Part shown: positions 36,729 through 42,351 of the stretch, one piece after another
How positions within the stretch are numbered: position 1 is the first letter of the stretch
Layout: each line of letters begins with the position of its first letter
Virus record (IMG/VR): IMGVR_UViG_3300045257_000199
Coordinates: 1 to 42,351 of that record
Length of the DNA: 42,351 nt
Source of the DNA: a virus
Strand: one strand, 5' to 3'
Notes under the pieces: generated by a model
The model's database searches: none
Seen by the model: the letters and a program-made list of their open reading frames with translations, nothing else
What the model was told of the DNA's origin: nothing
Program-made: the position numbers and the translations under genes

Positions 36729-36901
36729 TACTTTTTCTCCTTGACGAACTGAGCAAGGTAAAGCTTGGCCTGAAGCAGCGCCAGGTTAAGCACGTCCATG
36801 TCATCCTCTGATACTGCCCCTTTACCACGCAACTTCGCCGCACGGTCAAAGCGCCGTTGCTGCGTCTCGACAATTTCTTTAAGGATGTCCTCTTCGCTCA
36901 C
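36728..36901 (-). CDS. hypothetical small charged protein (57 aa)
   Basis: The GTG abuts the previous stop (TAA-GTG), and the stop overlaps the protease ATG (TAATG). The product is one long charged helix (E-E-D-I-L-K-E-I-V-E-T-Q-Q-R-R-F) with no recognised motif. It could be a partner of the protease next to it. Confidence 0.6.
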   Translation of the reverse strand: MSEEDILKEIVETQQRRFDRAAKLRGKGAVSEDDMDVLNLALLQAKLYLAQFVKEKK

Positions 36902-37411
36902 TTATTTCCGTGCCTTCCATTTTTCCAGCCAGTTATCTACTACAGGTTTCTGAGCTGGAAGAGGTTTTACACTCCTTAGAATCATGTCCCGCTCCGCTTG
37001 TGGCAGGTTGCCGCTGTAAGCGGCGTTCTTGATCGCGGCTTCCAGGGTCCGCCCCATGCCCATGCCCACAAATCCGTCCGAGTCAAGCCTGTACCAGTTA
37101 CCGTCAGGCAACTTGGCCCAATGAGGATTGCCGAAGTCAACGCCAAGGTAATACATAGGCAGCATCCCAACAACGGTCACACACGGACACGGGTTGACAC
37201 CTTTTATAGTGACGGTTGACCTTACGCCGATCTTCCAGCGGTACATAAGGGTAATCACATCGTCCTCTGTCATGAACGGATTGAGCCGCGCTTCGGACAC
37301 CGGGTTGGCCTGGCAGTAGCCGGCAGCAATGAACAACGCCACCACCGTGTGGATGACGGTCCACAGCAGCCACAGTTCAGAGATCATGCCGCGAAAGTTG
37401 CTTTGCGTCAT
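36902..37411 (-). CDS. membrane-anchored protein (169 aa)
   Basis: The ATG overlaps the upstream stop (ATGA). The N-terminal helix (L-W-L-L-W-T-V-I-H-T-V-V-A-L-F-I-A-A-G-Y) is a signal anchor. The soluble part contains M-L-P-M-Y-Y-L-G-V-D-F-G-N and G-M-G-M-G-R-T-L-E-A-A. No enzyme motif is recognised, but the topology, with a soluble domain in the periplasm or virion, fits a lysis or entry protein. Confidence 0.55.
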   Translation of the reverse strand: MTQSNFRGMISELWLLWTVIHTVVALFIAAGYCQANPVSEARLNPFMTEDDVITLMYRWKIGVRSTVTIKGVNPCPCVTVVGMLPMYYLGVDFGNPHWAKLPDGNWYRLDSDGFVGMGMGRTLEAAIKNAAYSGNLPQAERDMILRSVKPLPAQKPVVDNWLEKWKARK

Positions 37412-37494
37412 CCCACCACCATGACCGTCCACAAGAGGACAACGAAGGCGACGAATATGAGCGGGCACAAGCAGCCGTCGATGAAGCTTCTCAT
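37408..37494 (-). CDS. membrane miniprotein (28 aa)
   Basis: ATGA overlaps at both ends. The sequence is one hydrophobic helix (L-C-P-L-I-F-V-A-F-V-V-L-L-W-T-V-M-V-V-G). It is among the shortest genes here, supported by the coupled junctions. Confidence 0.6.
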   Translation of the reverse strand: MRSFIDGCLCPLIFVAFVVLLWTVMVVG

Positions 37495-37667
37495 TGGGTC
37501 TTTTCCACGGTCAATTCAAACCCCTCGCCGCTCTGCGTCAACACTCGGAAACGAGCTTGGTCGGGATAAACTTCCGCCTGTGCCATAACGAGGCCTGGCA
37601 ACTTGCCGTCGCGGATAGCAGCAGCCACGGCGTCAAGAATCAGATTTCTAAGCTCCTTGGCGGTCAT
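37491..37667 (-). CDS. hypothetical soluble protein (58 aa)
   Basis: ATGA overlaps at both ends. The protein has an N-terminal helix (E-L-R-N-L-I-L-D-A-V-A-A-A-I) and C-terminal strands (A-R-F-R-V-L-T-Q-S-G-E-G-F-E-L-T-V). No family is recognised. Confidence 0.6.
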   Translation of the reverse strand: MTAKELRNLILDAVAAAIRDGKLPGLVMAQAEVYPDQARFRVLTQSGEGFELTVEKTQ

Positions 37668-37804
37668 CCCATGCTGTCCTTCCAAGCCCTTTCGATAAGC
37701 ACAAGCGGGGCTATGAAAATCAGCCAAACAAGACATATGACGAGCATAAACGCCCAGGCCCCAGCCCAAACAGCGATAGCCGGAATCCAAGCCAAAATCT
37801 TCAT
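37664..37804 (-). CDS. membrane miniprotein, two helices or one long one (46 aa)
   Basis: ATGA overlaps at both ends. The sequence is hydrophobic almost throughout (L-A-W-I-P-A-I-A-V-W-A-G-A-W-A-F-M-L-V-I), then a polar end (E-R-A-W-K-D). Holin-like size, but no proof. Confidence 0.6.
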   Translation of the reverse strand: MKILAWIPAIAVWAGAWAFMLVICLVWLIFIAPLVLIERAWKDSMG

Positions 37805-37914
37805 TCGTCGCAACTCTTCCACCAGTCCCACAGCACCTGAACCAAGATCACCCAGGGCCGAATGCTCGCGTACACGACAGCCACCAGCACGGCCACGCAC
37901 TTCAAAACGATCAT
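37801..37914 (-). CDS. membrane miniprotein (37 aa)
   Basis: Both ends overlap neighbours through ATGA. Residues 2-17 (I-V-L-K-C-V-A-V-L-V-A-V-V-Y-A-S) and 21-29 (W-V-I-L-V-Q-V-L-W) are hydrophobic. A short amphipathic C-terminus (D-W-W-K-S-C-D-E) ends it. Confidence 0.6.
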   Translation of the reverse strand: MIVLKCVAVLVAVVYASIRPWVILVQVLWDWWKSCDE

Positions 37915-38120
37915 GGCGCGTCTTTTTGAAAGAACCAAAGAGTAACAAGCTGTCCGATCGCTGCTTCTGGGAACTCGTCGTTTGGCAGGTACACCAAAAC
38001 CGTAATGTCTCTCGCCAACCGGGTATTGGGCTTTATCGTGCGCACTAGAGTAACTTGGCGAGAGTCGTCATTCACCCTTTCTACCGCACGGACCTGATAC
38101 TCTTCTTTATTACCTACCAT
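37911..38120 (-). CDS. hypothetical soluble protein (69 aa)
   Basis: The ATG at 38120 follows AGTGAGG, and a GGAG lies further upstream. The open frame to 38171 is not used. The protein looks beta-rich (V-T-L-V-R-T-I, I-T-V-L-V-Y-L-P), without membrane segments. Unknown. Confidence 0.55.
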   Translation of the reverse strand: MVGNKEEYQVRAVERVNDDSRQVTLVRTIKPNTRLARDITVLVYLPNDEFPEAAIGQLVTLWFFQKDAP

Positions 38121-38127
38121 CCTCACT

Positions 38128-38220
38128 TCACTCCTTACGATGTATAAGCCAATAGCTAATAGCAAAGGCAACTCCGACTAAGCCGAAGCCAATACACATT
38201 GCCATTGCTACATAGTTCAT
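38128..38220 (-). CDS. membrane miniprotein (30 aa)
   Basis: The ATG overlaps the stop of the upstream gene (ATGA). The sequence is one helix (V-A-M-A-M-C-I-G-F-G-L-V-G-V-A-F-A-I-S-Y) with a basic C-terminus (H-R-K-E). Its TGA lies 7 bases before the next start. Confidence 0.6.
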   Translation of the reverse strand: MNYVAMAMCIGFGLVGVAFAISYWLIHRKE

Positions 38221-38399
38221 TTCAGCAACCCATCCTGTTCATTCAAGACGTCATCTAAAAGCATCTCATCTAGTTCCTGTTCGTGACGAACTGCCCAGAA
38301 CCTCTGCTGTGCCTTTACTATCCTCTGGTGAAATGGTGTTAGATGGGTCATCGCACCAAAGATGTCCAGTATTTGTTTCCGTAACTCTTCACGGCTCAT
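38217..38399 (-). CDS. hypothetical acidic small protein (60 aa)
   Basis: The ATG at 38399 has GAGG at 8 bases, formed by sequence at the end of the previous gene. An ATG at 38423 gives a form 8 residues longer. The product is a charged, mostly helical protein (E-E-L-R-K-Q-I-L-D-I-F-G-A-M). The stop overlaps the next ATG. Unknown. Confidence 0.55.
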   Translation of the reverse strand: MSREELRKQILDIFGAMTHLTPFHQRIVKAQQRFWAVRHEQELDEMLLDDVLNEQDGLLK

Positions 38400-38409
38400 T
38401 TTGTTTGCC

Positions 38410-39234
38410 TCATGGTGTCGCATACTTCTGCATTAGTGACATCATGTCGTTCACCGTCGCCGGCAGCGGCCCCTCGTAGCCGGTCTTGCCGTTCGAGATA
38501 ATCAGCCAGGGCAACGAAGCCCGCGGCCGTTTGAAAGCATCCTGCCAAGTTTTGCTCTCGTTGGTCATGTCCTCATTCGAGGGCAGGAACCGCGACTCGA
38601 CCGTCTTCCCATCAGGGCCGACCGCTGCATGGCTCCTGAGCCAGCCGCGCACGGTTTCGGAGTTAAGCACGTCAAGCTGAGCAGGAGTAAGCTTGCCTAG
38701 CGTTGCAGGATCATAGATTGCAAGGAGCCGCAGGCCGGTGCCAGGGATCGGGGCCGGCGGCGCGGGCGGAACTGGAGGCACTGGCGGCACGGGAGGGATT
38801 GGTCCAGGGCCAGGCGCCGGAGTGCCAACGGTGATCGTGCAGGTATACGGCCCAACGATCTTGCCGCCGTGAATGCCCCGGAGCAGCAGCGTGTAGACGC
38901 CAGGGTTCGGTGCGACGAAGAAGTTCTTCTTGCCGGCTTCGATCAGCACAAGATCCCACTCACCCGGATCGTTCTTCGAGTCCCATTGCAAATCCGTCGC
39001 CGTGCTCTGCACATCGATCTCGACTATCCTGCCTGGCAACGCGGCCACGGCCGAGGGCAGGACGATGTCAGGAGGCGGATTCGTGTGCGCCCACCACCAC
39101 CATAGCCAGCCGCCTCCGACAAGCAGGGCGGTCAGCACAACACCAGCGAGGGCAGCGACCGCCAGCGGTCCCCAATTAGTTGCAGGAGCCGGCGCTGGAG
39201 CGGGAGGAGCAGGGGGAGTCGGAGGTTGGGCCAT
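38410..39234 (-). CDS. membrane-anchored Pro-rich protein with Ig/PKD-like and thioredoxin-like domains (274 aa)
   Basis: A Pro/Ala-rich N-terminus leads into a membrane helix (residues ~25-47, V-A-A-L-A-G-V-V-L-T-A-L-L-V-G-G-G-W-L-W). A beta domain follows (~60-140) with G-V-Y-T-L-L-L-R-G and G-P-Y-T-C-T-I-T-V-G, as in PKD or Ig folds. A P-P-V-P-P-V-P-P spacer separates it from a C-terminal domain with L-P-W-L-I-I-S-N-G-K-T-G-Y-E-G-P-L-P, resembling a thioredoxin-like beta-hairpin without the C-x2-C. The role is unknown, perhaps surface exposure of the infected cell or virion. Confidence 0.5.
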   Translation of the reverse strand: MAQPPTPPAPPAPAPAPATNWGPLAVAALAGVVLTALLVGGGWLWWWWAHTNPPPDIVLPSAVAALPGRIVEIDVQSTATDLQWDSKNDPGEWDLVLIEAGKKNFFVAPNPGVYTLLLRGIHGGKIVGPYTCTITVGTPAPGPGPIPPVPPVPPVPPAPPAPIPGTGLRLLAIYDPATLGKLTPAQLDVLNSETVRGWLRSHAAVGPDGKTVESRFLPSNEDMTNESKTWQDAFKRPRASLPWLIISNGKTGYEGPLPATVNDMMSLMQKYATP

Positions 39235-39236
39235 CG

Positions 39237-39788
39237 TTACTCCTTGGAGGTGATTGTTACATTGTCCCCGCTCTTGATGACGCCAGTCGCCACAGCAGCC
39301 TTGACGGCGTCCACTTCTGCTTGCTTCGCTTCATGCGCGTCTGACGCCTGCCTCGCTGCTAGGGCGGCCTGTTTATCCTCGTCGGTTCCCCTGAGTGACG
39401 CAATAAGCGCTCTGTCCGCTGCTCGATCCTTCAGCACAACGGACATCGAGTTGTTCACGAGCACATGAATCGCATCCAGCTTATGATCGAAAGTATCCGT
39501 CTTCGTTGCCAGAACATCTTTGACCTTTTCAACATTGGAGGCCGTTGTTACTGCTCTGGTCTCGACGCGGTCCATCTGCTGCTCAGCTCGTGCAGCGCTG
39601 CCCCTCTGCTGAAGCATCCCCAGAAGCGCCACAGTGACCAGCGAGCAGAAGCCGAGAATTTGCACGGAGGTTTCATGGGCAAAGGAAGCGCCCAGCACTC
39701 CCAGCGCCACGACAACGCCGAGGGCTACAAGGATTGCTTTCTGGCCTGCCCCATTTGCCCAACCGTTCCGGCCTGAGATGTCATCCAT
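39237..39788 (-). CDS. two-helix membrane protein with C-terminal coiled coil (183 aa)
   Basis: Two hydrophobic helices near residues 15-35 and 42-60 (I-L-V-A-L-G-V-V-V-A-L-G-V-L-G-A, I-L-G-F-C-S-L-V-T-V-A-L-L-G-M) precede a long coiled coil (A-E-Q-Q-M-D-R-V-E-T-R...). This is the layout of some phage holin/spanin-type proteins. Assignment is by topology only. Confidence 0.55.
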   Translation of the reverse strand: MDDISGRNGWANGAGQKAILVALGVVVALGVLGASFAHETSVQILGFCSLVTVALLGMLQQRGSAARAEQQMDRVETRAVTTASNVEKVKDVLATKTDTFDHKLDAIHVLVNNSMSVVLKDRAADRALIASLRGTDEDKQAALAARQASDAHEAKQAEVDAVKAAVATGVIKSGDNVTITSKE

Positions 39789-39820
39789 CCCTTACCCCTT
39801 GAGTGCCGGCACACGCCCAG

Positions 39821-40033
39821 CTAGAACATGCTCCAGATGAGCTTGATGGCGAAGATGGCCACCACCACGACCAGCACAATCCAGAAGATCGTAATCATAA
39901 ACGGCGGAATCATAATGCCCATCTGTTGCAAGGCAACATACATGATAGCTATGCACCCAGCTATCACGATGATGAGTATGATGATCTTCAGCCAACTCCA
40001 GCCGGCGAAAGGATTGCCAGGTCCGTTACTCAT
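39821..40033 (-). CDS. small two-helix membrane protein, holin candidate (70 aa)
   Basis: Two strong membrane helices (I-I-I-L-I-I-V-I-A-G-C-I-A-I-M-Y-V-A and I-T-I-F-W-I-V-L-V-V-V-V-A-I-F-A-I) with a short loop and a positively charged C-terminus. The ATG follows AAGGAG. Size and topology fit class II holins, which perforate the inner membrane, but this is not proven. Confidence 0.6.
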   Translation of the reverse strand: MSNGPGNPFAGWSWLKIIILIIVIAGCIAIMYVALQQMGIMIPPFMITIFWIVLVVVVAIFAIKLIWSMF

Positions 40034-40054
40034 GGTGAAACTCCTTGGACTCGC

Positions 40055-40468
40055 CTATCTCTTCAAATTTCTCGCCATCTGCCAAAGAAGCGATGCCGGA
40101 ACTGCGCCCTCGTTCGGCCTGTCCGGCACATCCCGCTTGCAACTGCCCGGCGCCGCGTCGCCGTAGCCGCCTGACTTGTCGAAGAAGCCGTACATCTGGC
40201 AATACCGCTTCCGCTGCTCCCGGCTCGTAAACACGGGCCGACCATCCGGCATGAACTCGGTCGGCACACCTTTCTTCTTGGCGTCCTCAGTTGCTTCCTT
40301 GACCTGGCTCGGATGCACGGCCAGGCCGTCGCTTGCCAGCGGCTTCCAGGCAACAAACGAATCTCCAGCACGAGGCCGCGGCGTGAACTGCTCATCGAAC
40401 TCCTGTTCGGTCAGGAGTTGCCCCATGACCTCGTAAAAAATCCCGTTTTCAGTTTCGACTCGGCGCAT
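40055..40468 (-). CDS. hypothetical phage protein (137 aa)
   Basis: It follows the portal gene by 9 bases. It is a mixed alpha/beta sequence with Y-E-V-M-G-Q-L-L-T-E-Q-E-F and R-P-V-F-T-S-R-E-Q-R-K-R-Y, and a C-terminal tail S-G-G-Y-G-D. I recall similar proteins beside portal genes in other phages but know no function. Confidence 0.6.
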   Translation of the reverse strand: MRRVETENGIFYEVMGQLLTEQEFDEQFTPRPRAGDSFVAWKPLASDGLAVHPSQVKEATEDAKKKGVPTEFMPDGRPVFTSREQRKRYCQMYGFFDKSGGYGDAAPGSCKRDVPDRPNEGAVPASLLWQMARNLKR

Positions 40469-40477
40469 ATGACCCCC

Positions 40478-42238
40478 TCATCGCATGGGGCTCCCGTTCG
40501 TTTGCGCCTGGCCATTCGGCTTCGGCGCCATCGCGTTCATGCGGCCAATGTCGGTCCCGTGCCTCGAAGCCGCACCGCTCGAATGCCGCTCGTACGTACG
40601 GCTCGTCGTGCCCGGCTTGCCTGGCCGGTTCATCCCTGGGCTCGACATCTGCGGCGGCTCCATGATGGTCAGAATCTCCGCCAGGTCCGGCGCGTCCATG
40701 TACTGACCCAGCTTCTCCAGGTAAGCGTTGGCGTCGAAGGCGATGCCCTGCTGCACCAGCAACTGCATCATCGGAATGATAGTCTGAGTCACCACCTGCT
40801 GCATCGCGGCCATGCGTTCCTGTGGCGTCTGGTGCCGGAGGCTATACGGGTCGATGCGAATGTCCAACTCCGCGAAGTTCACGCGCTGCCGATCCTGCGG
40901 CTTCACGAAGCGCTGGATGTTGAACTCGGGCAGCCCCTGGACCGAGTGAAGCGAGCGCATGACCTTCTGCGGATCGTGCCACCAGTACCACATCATCGCT
41001 TTGACCACATCGGCCACAAAGATCGTGGTCTGATCCTGCATGTCGGTGATCTGCCCCGAGGCGTTGGCATTGAGCATCTTGTCCTGGCCGAGCGTCCGCG
41101 ACTGCGGCCCTTCGCCGCCCATCAGCTCAAGGTTGCCGGCCTCGCGGTTGAAGAGGTCGTATGCCTGGCCGAACATGCCGAAGTTCTGCTGGTTCGGGGC
41201 GCCGTGGCTGAAGGGCTTGATCGACTCGGGGCGGTCGAGGCGCACAATATCGCCGTCGTTAGCTTCGAGGATGCGGCTACCGTCTTCCGTAGCCCCCATG
41301 GCAACGCCGGTCAGTTCCTTTTGCCTTTCCGCTTGCCGCATGAGCTTGCGGAAGACGTTGTTGATGAAGTAGTGCAGGTCGAGGAGGTCCTGGATCGGCC
41401 CCTTCGGCATAGGGTTCCCCGGCACCCGTTCATAACCGAGCAGATGGTAAGGCCCCGTGTCCGGGCCGAGCCAGGGCTGCTCTCTAAGAGGCACACCAGC
41501 TCCGCCAGCTCGGCTTTCATTCGCTCCAGTAAGCGAATCGTCTGCGAGAGTAAGCACGAGCCGATGCCGGGGAAGGTACACTTCCCAGAGGTCAATAAGA
41601 TCCTCAAACTCTTCGCTATCAATGCCGTAGTAGCTTCGGCCGAGCATGCTGATTCGTTCATCCCCTTCCAGGTTGAAGGCCTGGTCGTAGTGGGCAACGA
41701 GCGCCTCGCGCGCCTGGCGGTTGTAGTGCTTGTCTTCACGGATCACCTCCAGCGGCACTCGGTATCTGTGGCCGATGAAGGAACATTCTTGGAAGTCCCG
41801 CGCATGAATGTCAAATACAAAGTCGTCGAGATCCACGCGCTCGCAAAAGACGCTGCCAGCTTTCAGGTTCCACGACATGCGCGCCGAGTCCGCGGGCGTG
41901 CCCAGGGCCACCTTGCAGATGCCGATCGAGAAGAGGCCGTCGATCACGCAGCGCTGGAGCGTGTTGGCAAGTCGGAGTTGCTCGATCTCTTTATTGACCC
42001 ACGTTTGGCAGGCCGACACCATCGGCTTGTGCGCACGGTCGAAGGTCGAGAGGAGCACGCGCGGCTCCTTGGGGACCATGCTGCGGCCGACGATCTTGAC
42101 GTACTTGGAGATGAGGTTGACGGGGACTTTTTCTTGCGTGCCTTCTTCGGACCAGTGGCGGCCGACCATTTGCCGAACGGCTTCGCGGCGCTCCTCACGG
42201 TAGCGGCGCAAGGCGAGGCGGGAGCGCTGCATCGCCAT
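40478..42238 (-). CDS. portal protein (586 aa)
   Basis: The portal forms the dodecameric DNA channel of the capsid vertex. Support: length, position between the end of an upstream gene (likely terminase) and the late morphogenesis genes, and family-typical blocks: an N-terminal basic helix (R-R-Y-R-E-E-R-R-E-A-V-R-Q-M), G-L-F-S-I-G-I-C-K-V-A-L-G-T-P-A, G-P-I-Q-D-L-L-D-L-H-Y-F-I-N-N, L-G-Q-D-K-M-L-N-A-N-A-S-G, and a C-terminal barrel-type helix (Q-Q-V-V-T-Q-T-I-I-P-M-M-Q-L-L). The final ~60 residues are Pro/Gly/Arg-rich. ATG at 42238 or 42232. The site upstream is weak. Confidence 0.85.
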   Translation of the reverse strand: MAMQRSRLALRRYREERREAVRQMVGRHWSEEGTQEKVPVNLISKYVKIVGRSMVPKEPRVLLSTFDRAHKPMVSACQTWVNKEIEQLRLANTLQRCVIDGLFSIGICKVALGTPADSARMSWNLKAGSVFCERVDLDDFVFDIHARDFQECSFIGHRYRVPLEVIREDKHYNRQAREALVAHYDQAFNLEGDERISMLGRSYYGIDSEEFEDLIDLWEVYLPRHRLVLTLADDSLTGANESRAGGAGVPLREQPWLGPDTGPYHLLGYERVPGNPMPKGPIQDLLDLHYFINNVFRKLMRQAERQKELTGVAMGATEDGSRILEANDGDIVRLDRPESIKPFSHGAPNQQNFGMFGQAYDLFNREAGNLELMGGEGPQSRTLGQDKMLNANASGQITDMQDQTTIFVADVVKAMMWYWWHDPQKVMRSLHSVQGLPEFNIQRFVKPQDRQRVNFAELDIRIDPYSLRHQTPQERMAAMQQVVTQTIIPMMQLLVQQGIAFDANAYLEKLGQYMDAPDLAEILTIMEPPQMSSPGMNRPGKPGTTSRTYERHSSGAASRHGTDIGRMNAMAPKPNGQAQTNGSPMR

Positions 42239-42285
42239 AACGAGGCGGGACAGGTCGTACTTGTGCTTAGCCGTGAGATGTCGAT

Positions 42286-42296
42286 TCTAACCTGCT
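42286..42296 (-). repeat. AGCAGGTTAGA motif, copy before portal
   Basis: On the - strand this holds the stop codon of the upstream gene (G-C-A G-G-T T-A-G) and lies 48 bases before the portal ATG. It is too far from the start to act as a ribosome-binding site. Confidence 0.6.
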
Positions 42297-42351
42297 ATCG
42301 GATTTTCTTGCCGTGCGTCGATCTCTGTCCACGCATCGAGATACTCGGCGA
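42287..42351 (-). CDS. 3' end of an upstream late gene, probably terminase large subunit (partial)
   Basis: The last 20 codons before a TAG are visible (A-E-Y-L-D-A-W-T-E-I-D-A-R-Q-E-N-P-I-A-G), with the rest outside the window. In phages of this type the gene upstream of the portal is nearly always the terminase large subunit, but the tail alone has no diagnostic motif. Confidence 0.5.
   Translation of the reverse strand, partial: AEYLDAWTEIDARQENPIAG

Noticed and set aside
1-42351. CRISPR arrays, tRNAs, rRNAs, integrase, transposases or attachment sites
   Set aside because: No regularly spaced repeats, cloverleaf sequences or recombinase motifs were seen by eye; a tRNA or profile scan would settle it.

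Overview
This window is part of the genome of a tailed double-stranded DNA phage, or of a prophage cut out of its context. It carries portal, scaffold and major capsid genes, a head-tail adaptor, a P22 gp10/T7 gp12-like tail-nozzle beta-propeller and a set of large ejection-type proteins. No long tape-measure, sheath or baseplate genes are visible. This points to podovirus morphology. The DNA is GC-rich, genes are tightly packed, Shine-Dalgarno sequences are canonical, and GTG and TTG starts are frequent, so the host is a GC-rich bacterium using the standard code. I cannot name the host. LamG domains, a papain-like protease and proline-rich membrane proteins are compatible with Planctomycetes, but that is only a hint. 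No tRNA, rRNA, CRISPR array, integrase or IS element is visible.

Layout. Bases 1-6253 (+ strand) are the end of an early/DNA-metabolism module: a YqaJ-type exonuclease (5' end missing), a DUF3102-like protein, a small ZAS-motif zinc protein, a run of small unknown genes, an HNH endonuclease, a VRR-NUC nuclease and two unrelated DNA adenine methyltransferases. From 6138 to the right edge nearly everything is on the - strand. Read in transcription order from the right edge: the end of an upstream gene (possibly terminase), portal, a cassette of about 25 small genes rich in membrane proteins (33.2-40.5 kb), possible receptor-binding and head proteins, a terminator, scaffold, major capsid protein, a LamG-like structural protein, a glycosyltransferase and a methyltransferase, small proteins, then the adaptor, structural beta proteins, the nozzle with a paralogue of its N-terminus, ejection proteins, a large LamG tail protein, and a 1877-residue internal protein. 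The two modules converge at about 6.2 kb with overlapping 3' ends. One gene inside the late operon (24322-24804) points the other way; it is an HNH homing-endonuclease-like gene.

The most unusual part is 33.2-38.4 kb. Many genes of 28-70 codons follow one another with ATGA, GTGA, TTGA or TAATG stop/start overlaps, so translation is probably coupled along the whole run. They include at least eight one-helix membrane miniproteins (two of them duplicates of each other), a 50-residue protein with 15 cysteines that looks like a metallothionein, a 34-residue Cys/His protein, and a papain-like cysteine protease with an intact Cys-His-Asn triad. No standard endolysin is recognisable, so lysis functions may lie among these genes. 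A second unexplained signal is the short motif AGCAGGTTA, read on the - strand, which recurs in front of portal, scaffold, capsid (twice), the LamG-like structural gene and the giant internal protein.

There is no stretch of 300 bases without a gene. The longest gaps are 31146-31263 (a terminator and one copy of the motif), 22593-22696 (an inverted repeat) and 24224-24321 (a probable terminator and the leader of the + strand HNH gene).
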